This document shows, one piece after another, positions 35,274 to 46,841 of a stretch of 64,000 nt of DNA. Below the pieces are notes generated by a model, which saw only the letters and a list, made by a program, of their open reading frames with translations, did not search any database and was not told the DNA's origin. The DNA is from Liquidambar formosana (taxonomy: Eukaryota > Streptophyta > Magnoliopsida > Saxifragales > Altingiaceae). The stretch is from positions 24,756,430 through 24,820,429 of the forward strand of contig CM077826.1 in the NCBI GenBank assembly GCA_039720395.1, given 5' to 3'. The position numbers and the translations under genes are program-made. Numbering within the stretch: the first letter of the stretch is position 1; every line of letters begins with the position of its first letter.

Positions 35274-37032
35274 GAGTTGTTTATATCTATTTCAGTCTTC
35301 ACCAGCATACGGCACCCATTACCGCTAAATTTTATATAATTCACTAATATACAGATGGGTATTTTGATATAATTCAAGGGTGCCTGCTTATAGTCGTACT
35401 GAAATATCCTTTTCTTAATTAGAATGAGAGATGTTAAATGACGGCCTATTCTAGTAGTGTAATAGTCGGTTTAAATTTTTTTTTACTGCATTTACACTGA
35501 TTATATGTAGAGTTAAGCAGAATGTTGAATTGGTTTAAGCATTTCAAATGTTTATTGTGGTTGACATAAGAATTTGGCTTGCCTTGGTGGGAAAAGTTGG
35601 GACCAAGTTGAATTGAAATAAGGAGCTTTTGCACAAATTCCACATCACCTTCTGAGAAACCATTCTGTTATGAAACATTTTGTTACAAGCAGGTATGATG
35701 ATGCCAGAGCAGAGGAAACCAAAGCACTTTCCACATCTACCTACATTTTGACATGTGACTTTCTGTTAATGAAAACAATCCGTGCATTAGGTTGGTCTGC
35801 AAAATAACATATTCAAAGTCCAAACTAGGGGGAATTATTTGCCATGTTTATTGACTTGCAAGTTTATCAGGAAATAAATTGAATTATTGAACGATTGAGT
35901 ATGTAAAAAGCAATGTACTGTGCATGGCCTTTTAGGAGCAAACAGGAAAATTTCTCGAGTATTCATTTGGCTATCAAGAAACTATCAAGAAACTTATGCA
36001 GGAAAGTGAAATGTGGGAAATTTAAGGAAAAAGAAAGAAAATGATAACGTTAGAACATGACTTTCATGCACGTGTTTAGTTAAAAAGAAAGTTGTAAGAC
36101 AATTTTAAGTGTCAATATTTTTACGATGCTTTTTCTTGTTAAAAATGTAAGATGTGTTTTATAGGAATCCATTTTATGCAGGAAAGATGAGTTGTAACGA
36201 AGTTGATCAGCAGGTGCCCTTATTTCCATTTCATATCCTAAATATCATTAGTCTTCCATTACTTCTGAAAATGCTAACTATTACTTCAGTTTTGAGGTCT
36301 TGCTTGCATAATTCTGATGAAGAATAGCTTTTTTGTTTCACATGGGAGCATCTACAAATTGGAACAAAATTGAATTGGGATTCTAGGTTTTGTTTCTAAT
36401 CAGGGGGCCAATCCCTTATGGAGGGACTTATTAGTGTTATTTTAGAAGTCTTGGGAGAAGTTTCTTTCATGTGTCGCAGTCTTAATGGAAATTAAAGATC
36501 CCAAGAAAATCTAAATGGAAAGTAAAGAACTGTAAAGGGGAAGGAAAAAAAAATGTAGAGAGTATTGTGCCTAGTTTTTAGAAGAAATAAACAGCTGAAG
36601 TACCCCCATAAATGCATCAAAAAAACAAATAAGAAGTTTCCCTTGCATCTTGAAGATATTTGATGGTGGGACTGCAGCAGCAAAGAAGTCAATCTTCAAA
36701 ATAATCTAAAATCCCATAATAGGATGACGTTATTAATCAGGAAAGTGACAACCAAAAAAATAAAGAAGAAAAAGGAAAATGTAGAAAACGAATAAGAAGT
36801 TACCTCTATTTCGAAGACTTGAATCTTTAATTTGGATGTTTGGGATGTGACATATCTTGGACCAGTCCTCTCCTGTCCCCTATTGGCAACGTGGTGTCAG
36901 AATAGGATAGGACACCCAATGATTTCCAATTTCTTTAGCGGAATTCTCTGAAGGTGGTGCGGTGCAGCAGTGCCTTCAGGTAAGGGGAGCGCTCAATTGT
37001 CAAGGAAGTTAGGCAGGGCATTATCTTTGATT
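35274..37032. other. AVP2 3' UTR and intergenic sequence
   Basis: No gene or recognisable repeat is visible. The AVP2 3' UTR must begin here. AATAAA occurs at 35873 but is far from the stop, so I do not call it as the polyadenylation signal. Confidence 0.4.
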
Positions 37033-37857
37033 TCATCTTCTTAATGCCTCGTCGTCAACAGAAAAAACCAAAAAAAAAAAAAAAAAATGCTTCGACTTGA
37101 GGAATGCAATTGTTACTGTTGCTTCTGCTCCATCATCTTTGTCTCCTGTGCCGGCATCAGCATTAATCTCGATTCCCAAACATTCAACACCCACTTTTTT
37201 CACTTTAAAGATGAGCCGTAGGTGGAGTAATTCGAGGGAAGGTAGTTTTCCCAAAGGAGCCAATTGCAACTGCTCACACTCAAACCAACACACTCGAACC
37301 AACAAGAGAGTTTTAGCGTCCTCAAATTGGTTAACAACATTATCCAATCAGGAAACCGTGTTCCTCTATAATTCCACACATGTAGACTTTCCGAGTTTGG
37401 ATGTGGCTGTAAGGCTTCAAGTACATCCACTATTGGAGTGTTTCTCACAACAAAACCGAAATCCTTAGCCTTTCTTACTCTTTAATTCTGCATTCTTAGC
37501 CTCGTTTGCGTCCACTACATTTCTATCTTATATCCCCATGAAGGTTGTTGAAGTTTTTTAGATCTACGAGCTTACATCCTTCTATATCATCCCCACCACT
37601 AACTTTGAACACGGTTATTAATGTTTGAAGAGAGCTTAATCTCACAATTGCTGTTGGCAAGAACTTTAATGAGGTAGTGCCAGCAATTTCAAAATGTCTC
37701 AGTTTGATTAGCTTTTCCATCCCTTTATGTAGTTCCTCGAGATTCCAACACCATCTATGATCCAAGGTTTGCAACTTACATAAATTATACACTGATTTAG
37801 GCAATACTTTGAACCTATTACCAGACAAGTAAAGATATCTCAGAGGCATCCACTCTT
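37033..37857 (-). pseudogene. CC-NBS-LRR disease-resistance gene relic, LRR part
   Basis: The - strand carries leucine-rich repeats: PLRYLYLSGNRFKVLPKSVY, LCKLQTLDHRWCWNLEELHK, then after stops VLEALQPHPNSESLHVWNYR and FPDWIMLLTNLRTLKLS, and LAPLGKLPSLELL. This arrangement is typical of RGA/R13L1-like CNL immune receptors, which sense pathogen effectors in the cytoplasm (family knowledge). Stops and frameshifts separate the pieces. The upstream part of the same relic continues at 42639 beyond the copia insertion. Confidence 0.85.
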
Positions 37858-37862
37858 CTACA

Positions 37863-38211
37863 TGTTGGGGTTAAACTACCCTATTCCTACGGATCTTGAG
37901 ATGCGAATATAGAGAAGAAAACGGAAATAAATCAAAGGCAAATAAACAACACACAGATTTACGTGGTTCACCCAATTCAGGCTACGTCCACGGAGTTGCA
38001 GCGATTTCACTATGTTTTGAAGAATAATACAAAGAGGTCTCACACCCAGACACTCCCAGACACAGTGCTCTCAAAGACGGTTCACTTCCTTAACATAAGA
38101 ATATCATAGAACCCTTATATTTCCGGGTTAAATAAAACATATCCGTCGCACATGATCGTACGTGCATCTGAAAGAAAACAATGTTGGACAGGCTCCACAC
38201 ATAGCCTAACA
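37863..38211 (-). repeat. Copia 3' LTR
   Basis: The 349-bp LTR is nearly colinear with the 5' LTR and has a single palindromic unit at 38151-38167. Confidence 0.95.
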
Positions 38212-38302
38212 ATCTCCCACTTGGAGACTGGTCCAATCACCAACACCAAACACCACATGCCTCCAAACAAAGTAACTATCGCAACAACTCATCCTCCTGT
38301 CC

Positions 38303-39834
38303 TCAAGCTCGAAGACCAACCGAAGCTGAGCACAGCTTCAGTTTCTCAATAGTGACACCCTTAGTCAACATATCCGCTGGATTCTCAGTTCTACGAATCT
38401 TCTCTAGTACCAACTGTCTACTGTCAAGAAGAGAGCGAATAAAGTGGTATCTCAACTGTATATGCTTCGTCTTAGAATGAAACGCCGGATTCTTAGCGAG
38501 AAAAATAGCACTTTGACTATCACTGTGTAGAGTACCCCTCTCATTCTTCTTACCCAACTCATCTAAGAGACCCTGTAACCAAACCATCTCCTTTCCTAGC
38601 TTCAGTTATGGCTACATACTCGGCTTCTGTAGTAGAGAGAGCAACAATCTTCTACAACTTAGAAGCCCAACTCACAGCTGTACCACCAAGAGTATACACA
38701 ATTCTTGTAATACTCTTCCTGCTATCAACATCACCAGCTAAATTAGCATCCACAAAACCCTGCAGTTTTAAACCTGCTCTTGTGAAACACAGAGATGTAT
38801 TTGAAATGCCTTTCAAATACCTTAGAATCCATTTGACTGCCTCCCAATGTTGTTTTCCCGGATTACTCATGTACCTACTCACTACTCCCACTACATGTGC
38901 AATGTCCGGTCTTGTGCAGACCATAGCATACATAAGACTTCCAATAGCTGAGGCATAGGGAACCCTACTCATGTAGGCCTGCTCTTGCTCTGTCTTTGGT
39001 GACTGATCCTTAGATAGTCTAAAATGACTAGCCAAAGGTGTGCTCACTGGTTTAGCACCATCCATGCTAAATCGACTAAGAACCTTCTTCACATACTCTG
39101 TTTGTGAAAGCTTCAGTGTCCCACTGACCCTGTTTCTGATGATTCTCATACCAAGGATTTGTTTTGCAGCACCCAAATCCTTCATTGCAAACTATTTCGA
39201 CAACTGCTTCTTTAGATTATTAATCTCCTCAATATTAGACCCCGCAACAAGCATATCATCCATATACAACAGTAATAGGATATAAGAGTTGTCAAAACTC
39301 TTAACATAACAACAATGGTCTGCCTGGCACCTTGTGAACCCAGTGCTACACATGAAGCTGTCAAACTTCTTGTACCATTGTCTTAGAGCTTGTTTCAACC
39401 CATACAAGCTCTTTCTCAGTTTGCAAACTTGATTCTCCTTTCCCTGCACTGCGAATCCCTGTGGCTGATGCATGTAAATATCCTCCTCCAAATCACCATG
39501 AAGGAATGCTGTCTTCACATCTAACTGCTCAAGATGAAGATTCTCTGCAGCCACAATTCCCAGTACCAGCCTGATTGTTGTTAGCTTCACAACTGGAGAG
39601 AAAATATCTGTGTAATCAACACCCTCCTTCTGCTGAAACCCTTTCACAACCAATCTAGCTTTGTAGCGCTGGCTACCATCATGCTCTTCCTTTATCCTGT
39701 ACACCCATTTGTTATGTAAAGCTTTCTTCCCTTCTGGTAATTCAGTTAGTTCCTATGTTTGATTCATCATCAGTGGCTCCATCTCATCCTTCATGGCTAA
39801 CTCCCACTTACTAGAATTTTTAACCTGCAAAGCT
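38303..39834 (-). pseudogene. Copia reverse transcriptase and RNase H region, interrupted
   Basis: The RT shows LEQLDVKTAFLHGDLEEDIY and the active-site motif YMDDM. RNase H follows, with YASAIGSLMYAM and TRPDIAHVVGVVSRYMSNPG, then HSDSQSAIFLAKNPAFHSKT and the domain end. TAG codons at 39753-39755, 39192-39194 and 38652-38654 and a frame change near 38590-38605 break the frame. The natural stop is at 38303-38305. Confidence 0.92.
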
Positions 39835-41190
39835 TCATTCATAACTCTCTGGCTCACTACTATCAGTCAGCAAAATGTAGAACAGGGATGGTGAGAAACG
39901 CTGTGGAGGTCTAATGTTCCTAGTGTTCCTAGAAGACCTTCGGACAGCCTCTGTGGGTGTACGCTGTTCTACCTGTGGGTCTACATTATCATTATTTTCC
40001 TGACTCCTACTCTGCACTGTGTTCTCAGAAAATTCATCTAAGTCAACAAACTCAGACTTCTTTGGTTCTGGCCCTACAATAATAGATTCTGCACTTGACC
40101 TGTCCTTGTACATAACCTGTTCATTGAAAATCACATTTCTACTCCTGATGATTTTTCGATTTTGATTATCCCAAAACCGATAACCAAAAGCCTCATCACC
40201 ATAGCCAATAAAGAAACATTTTCTAGACTTAGCATCTAGTTTACTATGAGCATCAGAGTTAATATGAGCATAAGATAAACAGCCAAAAACTTTCAAGTAA
40301 GAAAGGTTTACCTCCTTTCCACTCCATACCTCTTCAGGTATCCTGCAATCCAAAGGAACTGATGGTCCTCGATTTATCAAGTAAGCCGCTGTGCTAACCG
40401 CATTAGCCCAAAAGTTTTCTGGCAACCTAGCATGCAACCTCATACTTCTAGCACGCTCATTGAGGGTCTTGTTCATGCGCTCAGCCACGCCATTCTGCTA
40501 TGGTGTCCCGGGAATAGTCTTCTCTATCCTAATCCCATTAGTAGCACAAAATTCTCTGAACCCCCTATCCATGTACTCTCCACCATTATCAGACCTTAAA
40601 CATTTTACCTTCAAACCTGTTTCAGTCTCAACCATGGCCTTCCATTTCTTAAAAGTCTCAAATACCTCAGATTTATTTTTCAGAAAATAAACCCATACCT
40701 TCCTGCTTGAGTTATCAATAAATGTGATATAATACCGCGAACCTCCAAGAGATGCAGCTGGGGAAGCTCCCCACAAATCTATGTGTACCAACTCCAATTT
40801 TTTAGCCTTTGGAGTTCTGCTTCCTTTCAAGAAACTGACCCTTATCTGTTTCCCAAGAATGCAACTCTCACACAAATCAAAGTCAAGGGATTTCAACTCT
40901 GGTAGTTTCCCTTTAGATAACATCACTTTCATCCCTTTTTCACTCATGTGACCAAGCCTGCGGTGCCATAGGTTTGTATCAACTTTTGCATCAACCACTG
41001 CAATAGTATCTCTCACACTTGAGGTCATGTACAAAGTACCTGTTTTTGTTCCACGAGCCACTACCATGGCTCCCGTTGTGATCTTCCAAGTATCACCACC
41101 AAATGTCACCGTGTGACCTTCAGCATCAAGCTGTCCTACAGAAATCAAATTCCTCATCAGCTTAGGGACATGTCGCACTTTCTGTATCAA
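39835..41190 (-). pseudogene. Copia integrase region, interrupted
   Basis: The zinc-binding part (LWHRRLGHMSEKG, then CESCILGK) and the catalytic core (VHIDLWGASP, SDNGGEY) are read from 41190 to 40498. A TAG at 40498-40500 interrupts the conserved core, which resumes as NGVAERMN-like sequence to 39835. A frame change follows near 39835. Confidence 0.92.
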
Positions 41191-42165
41191 TCACACAGAC
41201 CCATTTGGCAATTTAATGCGAACATCTCCTATACCCACAATGTCCAAGGCTTCTCCATCAGCCAAATACACCTTCCCAAAATCACCTGTCACATAGTGCT
41301 CCATGATTTCTCTGTGTGTGGTAGTATGGAGAAAAGCTCCTGAGTCCAAAACCCAAGAGTCAATGGGACTGTCAACAGAAAGTAGTAGGGCATCTTGTAG
41401 TTCATCTGTCGTAGCATTTGCAGCATCATTCTCATTCCTTTTCTTCTGCGATTCTCTACAATTTTTCTTAAAGTGGCTAGTCTTGCCACAATTCCAGCAT
41501 TCTGGTTGTCGTCTAGATCTGGATTTACTTCTACCTCCTCTTCTGGATTTTGATCTATTCCGATTGGAATTTCTATCTTGTGCTCTACCTCTTGTCTCGA
41601 GATTTAAAGTGGAATCAGAACCCGAGGTTTCACCCGCATCTCTCCTACGAACCTCCTCGCTTAAAATCAAATCTCGAATATCTTCATATTTGAGTTTATT
41701 CTTCCCTGCAAAATTACTCACCGCCATTCTCATGGCTTCCCAACTGTTTGGCAAAGAAGCCAAAACAATCAAAACACGGATTTCATCATCAAAATCAATC
41801 TCGACAGAGGACAATTGATTAACAATTGTATTGAACTCATTCAGATGCTGCACAACAGGGGTACTTTCCGCCATCTTCAAATTAAACAACTTTTTCATCA
41901 GATGCACCTTGTTGTTAGCCGATGGTTTCTCATACATACTAGATAGAGCCGCCATCAGACCCTTGGTGGTCTTCTCCTTCACAACGTTGTGCGCAACTGA
42001 CCTTGACAAAGTTAGTCGAATAACTCCTAGTACCTGTCTATCAAGAAGATTCCATTCCTCTTCTTTCAAACTGTCTGGCTTCGCCCCAAACAGAGGCAGA
42101 TGTAATTTCTTCCCATAGAGATAATCCTCAATTTGCATCCTTCCAATACCCAAAATCTGTGCCAT
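41191..42165 (-). pseudogene. Copia gag and protease region
   Basis: The frame opens with an ATG at 42165 and encodes a gag domain (MYEKPSANNKVHLMKKLFNL), a basic RS-rich segment and a zinc knuckle, CWNCGKTSHFKKNC (C-x2-C-x4-H-x4-C). The aspartic protease motif DSGAF follows near the end. The frame stops at TGA 41191-41193, inside the protease region. Confidence 0.92.
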
Positions 42166-42242
42166 CGAATTTCTCGACTCCTGTTGCCTATCTTTCTTCT
42201 CTGGCCATTGCTCCCACTCAAACCAAAAGCTCTGATACCAAT

Positions 42243-42633
42243 TGTTGGGGTTAAATTACCCTATTCCTACTGATCTTGAGATGCGAATATAGAGAAGAAA
42301 ACGGAAATAAATAAAAGGCAAATAAACAACACACAGATTTACGTGGTTCACCCAATTTAGGCTACGTCCACGGAGTTGCAGCGATTTCACTATGTTTTGA
42401 AGAACAATACAAAGAGGTCTCACACCCAGACACTCCCAGACATAGTGCTCTCAAAGACGGCTCACTTCCTTAACATCAGAATTTAATAAAACCCTTATAT
42501 TTCCGGGTTAAATAAAATATATCCGTCGCACATGATCGTACGTGCATTACCCATGCTCGTACGAGCATTACACATGCACGTACGTGCATCTGAAAGAGAA
42601 CAATGTTGGATAGGCTCCACACATGGCCTAACA
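42243..42633 (-). repeat. Copia 5' LTR
   Basis: The 391-bp LTR contains three copies of a 17-bp palindromic unit at 21-bp spacing (42531-42589). The 3' LTR has only one. Confidence 0.95.
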
Positions 42634-42638
42634 CTACA

Positions 42639-43085
42639 TACATCAGAAGTTCTTCATTGTGGTCCCAACTCAAATCTAATGCCCTAAGCAATTTCAAATG
42701 ATGGAATAAATCAGGAAGGGCATTAGCAATTTGTGTAGAGATTACACCCCCACTAAATTAAAGAGGGTGTGTAGCTTTTCTGTGTCGTAAATTGAGACGG
42801 GAAATGGAACCTCTGCTCTAAGCATTACATTTAAATATATGACAGCCCTTTCTCAAGGAAGGTTCTGTGCTTAGCTTTTCTCCCCCATCAACTTCCATGA
42901 AGAAGCGTTCATTCTTTGTAAGGAATTGGACAATTAAAGTCATGCACTATGTCGTGCATCTTGTATCTTGTAATGCTACCATCTTCTTCTGTTTTGGAAG
43001 CTTGGAATTAAGAAAGACCGCATAACCAAGTCTTCAAAGTAGTCCCGGCCTGTCAATTCCAGTCTCTGTTATTTCACTTGAGCAA
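42639..43085 (-). pseudogene. CC-NBS-LRR relic, ARC2/winged-helix to first LRR
   Basis: The - strand in broken frames gives a winged-helix and MHD-like segment (DTRCTT-CMTLIVQFLTKNERFFMEVDGGE; MHDIVHD is recognisable across a frame change). Then comes LLRALDLSWDHNEELLMY, which continues directly into the LRR block at 37857 once the copia element is removed. No NB-ARC P-loop remains, and the relic ends near the LINE ORF1 fragment at about 43095. Confidence 0.75.
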
Positions 43086-43094
43086 AGATAGCCT

Positions 43095-44505
43095 TTGGGT
43101 TAAGTATATTTGTTTCTCCCTTTCTAGGGTTTGATGTCTTTGCTTACGGCTGCTATGGCAGCCCAGACGGCGGCGGGAGAGTCCTTGGCTATTCCTTTGA
43201 ATCCCTCCTCTGCTCCTCCATTTCGACCCTCATACCCTGGTACTCTCATTGATCGAACTCGGTTAGAGGAATTTGAAGTGGTCTCAATAATTTCCAAAAG
43301 GATAGGAACATCTGTGTCTCGTTTGTTTCTCAAGATATTGCTAAATCGGTTGAGTCATTGAATTATACTCTGATTCTGAAATTTTCCCAAGGCCGTCCAT
43401 CGATGACATCAGATCTACGATCTCGAAGTCCTGGGGTTTGAGAGAACACCACGTTATTGGGTTAATTGATCTGCGGCATGTCATGCTCCGTCTCACATCT
43501 GAAGCGGACTTTGTGAAAGCTTGGACAAGACGCTCAGCTTTTATTTTCATTTTTCGTATGTTCAAGTGGTCGACTTCTTTCAATCCCAAGGAAGAGCTTG
43601 CGGTGGCAGCAGTGTGGGTGCAGTTTCCGTTACCTCCCCTGTACTGCTTTAATCCTAGCCTTTTGCGTCCCATAGCTTCTTGTATTGGCCGTGTTCTACA
43701 TATAGACCAAGCTACTCTTACCTTGGTTCGTCCGAGTTCCGCAAGGGTTTGTGTTGAGATGGATATGTCTAACTCTAAGCCTTCGCCTGATCGTTTATGG
43801 ATTCATACAGGGAAAGATTCTAGTTTTTACCAGAAGGTGATTTATGATAAGGTCCCAAAATTCTGTGCTCATTGTAAGTTGCAAGGTCATGTTGAGTATG
43901 AATGTCGTAAACTAGTCGTAGAGCCTTCTATTCCGAGGCCACAGGATCCTCCATTAGAATGCTGAAAATCCAGATATGGTCTTGAATCGCAATGCTAGAC
44001 ATGAGCAACGGAGACGTGATAGAATACAAAATGAGTCTCAAAATGTTAGAGCCTACAAGTCCTCACTCAGCGATTGGGGATAAGATTGGTGTTCAGATTC
44101 ATTTAGAGCAGCCTCATGCATGATAATCAACAGGATGTGAGAATTGATAATTCGCTTTCTTTCTGGAAAACCTTCTCAAGATGTCATTCAGTGCTAACCC
44201 ACTTGCTGACAAACCTCAGCTCATTAATTTGATGGACTACCCTAGACTATCCCCGCCCAGGGACTAGTAGGCCACAAGGGTCAGTGGTGACGTCCTTCAA
44301 ATTTGACCAGCAAACTACTGTATAAACAATCACTTCAATAATAAAAATAAAGATAGTATTGAGGGAGAATATACTAATTTAGAAGCCTCTAAACCTGTTA
44401 ATGTCTTAGTGACTAGGTTTTATCAAGAAATTAAGGAAAATGGAGGCCCATTAAATGTTTTTTCATAAAGTAACAGCAAAGACACCTGTTTACACGGGAG
44501 GTATA
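43095..44505 (+). mobile_element. LINE ORF1 fragment (DUF4283-like and zinc knuckle)
   Basis: Frame 43131-43361 starts MSLLTAAMAAQTAAGESLA. After a frameshift, frame 43438-43965 encodes GLIDLRHVMLRLTSEADFVK, KWSTSFNPKEELAVAAVWVQ and VPKFCAHCKLQGHVEYECRK. The last is a C-x2-C-x4-H-x4-C knuckle. This arrangement is typical of ORF1 of plant L1-type LINEs. It looks like a 5' part without ORF2, and the hAT MITE interrupts its 3' side. Confidence 0.8.
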
Positions 44506-44513
44506 CAGGAAAG

Positions 44514-45199
44514 TAGGGGTGTTCATGGTTTAGGTTAAAACCGAAAACCAAACCGAACCAAACCAAATCGGTCGGTTTGGTTTGGTTTTTTTGTCATTAG
44601 GTTTGGTTTTGGTTCCAATTTTAGAAAACCGAATTGAATTGGTTTGGTTTTGGTTTTCATGTTTAAAAAACCAAACCAAACCGAAAAACCGAAAAAACCG
44701 AAAAATATTATATATATATATATATAAATAATTTTATTTTATATATTATATATCAAATTTTAATTTGTAATTTGTTGATTTTAAGTTTCTTATTGTTTTT
44801 CCTATTTTAGCTTGGTATGTATTAAACTAGTTATTAATGTTGTGTGAGATAATGGCATGTATTAACTTGGAGATTTAAACTTGGATTGACATATGTCAAT
44901 TTGTTTCCATTTTGATACAATGTTTAATGTTTTTTTTTAGTTGCTAATGTAATGCTTTTATTAAAAATGTTTTAATTTGGAGTTTGGCATGTCATTTTTT
45001 TCATTTTCAATTATTTGTTGCTACTTGATTGGTTAAAACCGAAACCGAACCGGACCAAACCGAATTTTTATGGTTTGGTTTGGTTTGGTTTTGTTATAGT
45101 ATGGTTTGGTTTTGGTTTGGGAAGAGCAAAACCGAAGTATAATGGTTTGGTTTGAAAAGTACCCCAAAACCGAACCAAACCGAACCACGAACACCCCTA
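44514..45199. mobile_element. hAT-type MITE with 8-bp TSD
   Basis: The ends TAGGGGTGTTC and GAACACCCCTA are perfect inverted repeats, flanked by CAGGAAAG at 44506-44513 and 45200-45207. The subterminal regions are rich in AACCGAACC/GGTTTGGTT in both orientations, giving long foldback arms around an AT-rich centre. There is no transposase. The 8-bp TSD indicates hAT. Confidence 0.93.
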
Positions 45200-45589
45200 C
45201 AGGAAAGAACACCGTAAAAAGGAATACAACGATTTTAGTAAGCTCTATCAAATTTCCAGCAACATTCTTCATCAAAAAAAGAGGAAAAAAAAAAAAAAAA
45301 ATCCCAACAACATTCTAAAAATGAAATATTATCAATTTCCTAGTGAATAAAAAGCCACGCAATACTTGAACAGTGATTAAATGAATTGGACGTGAAAATG
45401 ACCTTCTAGTGGGAAAAATAAAAAGAAAATGAAATTCAAAAAGAATTTAATATTTTTTATCAGGCTAGGAATGCAAATTAATTAAAAAAAAAATAATAAT
45501 AATTGCTTTTTTTCCTTGGTCTTTTGATTCTCATACACACATAAAGCAATAAATATATAGTCCCATGTACCTGAGTTCCACCCTTAGTA

Positions 45590-46158
45590 GCTTTATCCTG
45601 GGGAACAAAATCCACTCTTTGCGGTTTTGGCCTCTTGCAGTTTGGGAATTTGATAATTGTGCTTCTTGCTGCAAAATAGTTTTACAAAAAATTATATCTC
45701 ATAGGATTTGATCGTCAATAACTATAATGAAAGTTATTACAAGCCATTAATAAAAAAAAAATTCCAACACGATTGAAGTCATTGCTAAGAAATTAGGCAT
45801 GAGACAACTGGTACAAAGAGAAACAAATTTAGAACACCAAGTAAATCAAACGACATAAAAGCGGAATAGAAGAAGAATAAATAGAGAGAGGTGAAAATAC
45901 ATACATCACGAATGCATCGGAAAGCTCGCATATATTTGATGACAAATGATTCAGGTCGATGACACTATTGGAGTGCATTTGAGCTTTGCCCCGAATATTA
46001 TAGAAATCAAATTTAAAAGTGGAGACACGAAGAATCCTGTCTCCATTGTCGTTATCATGATCAGAGAGGAAACAAATCTTCCCATCTCTCATATCAATTA
46101 GATATTTACTTAAGCATGCAAAACGTGGTTCGAACAATCTAATAAGCTTCTTCTTTTG
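45590..46158 (-). pseudogene. Unidentified gene fragment with one apparent intron
   Basis: The - strand frame from about 46158 to 45915 encodes LFEPRFACLSKYLIDMRDGK and CFLSDHDNDNGDRILRVSTF. A strong donor (GTATGT) follows near 45907. An acceptor near 45670 would continue in frame as STIIKFPNCKRPKPQRVDFV and end at another donor, GTACAT, near 45590. I do not recognise the family, and no further exons are visible. The amino-acid composition looks coding, so I treat it as a truncated or pseudogenised fragment. Confidence 0.35.
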
Positions 46159-46317
46159 TTAGTTGTTTGCTCCCTTCGGGCTATGAAGTTAAGCTAGGTT
46201 CTTAAACAATCTAATAAGCTTCTTCTTTGGTATAATTTTAGCTTATTAGATTGTATTTGAGTAGGATTCTTTTCTTTTTTGGCCTTTTTACTTGTATTCT
46301 TTTCCTCCTTCATTCTT

Positions 46318-46832
46318 GGGTTAAAAACACTTTAGTATCACAAAGTTTCTATTGAGTCCAGGTTGAATTTAATTTTACAAATTAATCCGAATTGTTGACT
46401 ATATAATTTCAATATAGTCTAGTCGTGGACATCCGTTTATTTAATAATGGATTTTGTGCATATAGAAATCACATGCATGCTTATGTAGTGCTAATGTGGA
46501 CTATGAAGTAGAATGGGGCCCATTTCCCGCCCATGCCATTGGTCATGTGCACTAATATTCCCTCATTTCTCCCATGGTGACTGATCTGATTCAACTCTAA
46601 CAAGCCCAAATCGCAGGTGATTCTTATATCCGATTCAACTCACTTTAAATTCCCACTCTTCCCTCATGTCACCAACCAATGACCAATGTTCATAAATAAA
46701 TGGACGTCTATGATTGGATTACATTGAAAGTATGTAGTTAACGCTTTGGATTAATTTGTAAAATTAAATTCAACTTGGACTCATCAATAGAAACTTTGGG
46801 CAAAGTATGTGGTATCAAAGTGTTTTTAACCC
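46318..46832. mobile_element. Mutator-type MITE with long TIRs and 9-bp TSD
   Basis: Inverted arms of about 90 bp begin GGGTTAAAAACACTTT and include AAGTTTCTATTGA and TTACAAATTAATCC. The direct repeat TTCATTCTT occurs at 46309-46317 and 46833-46841. Long TIRs with a 9-bp TSD indicate the MULE superfamily. There is no coding sequence. Confidence 0.92.
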
Positions 46833-46841
46833 TTCATTCTT

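Larger units (their letters stand above)
37863..42633 (-). mobile_element. Full-length Ty1/copia LTR retrotransposon, inactivated
   Basis: The LTRs are 37863-38211 (349 bp) and 42243-42633 (391 bp), TGTTGGGG to CCTAACA. They are flanked by the direct repeat CTACA at 37858-37862 and 42634-42638. Next to the 5' LTR is TTGGTATCAGAGC, the initiator-Met tRNA primer site, and next to the 3' LTR is a purine tract, AAGTGGGAGATTG. Domain order on the - strand is gag, protease, integrase, RT, RNase H, which is the copia order. By eye the LTRs differ at about 15 positions plus a 42-bp length difference. The coding region has at least five premature stops and probable frameshifts. Confidence 0.97.

Noticed and set aside
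41303..42118. Long + strand open frames in the copia region
   Set aside because: They are shadows of the - strand gag/protease frame.
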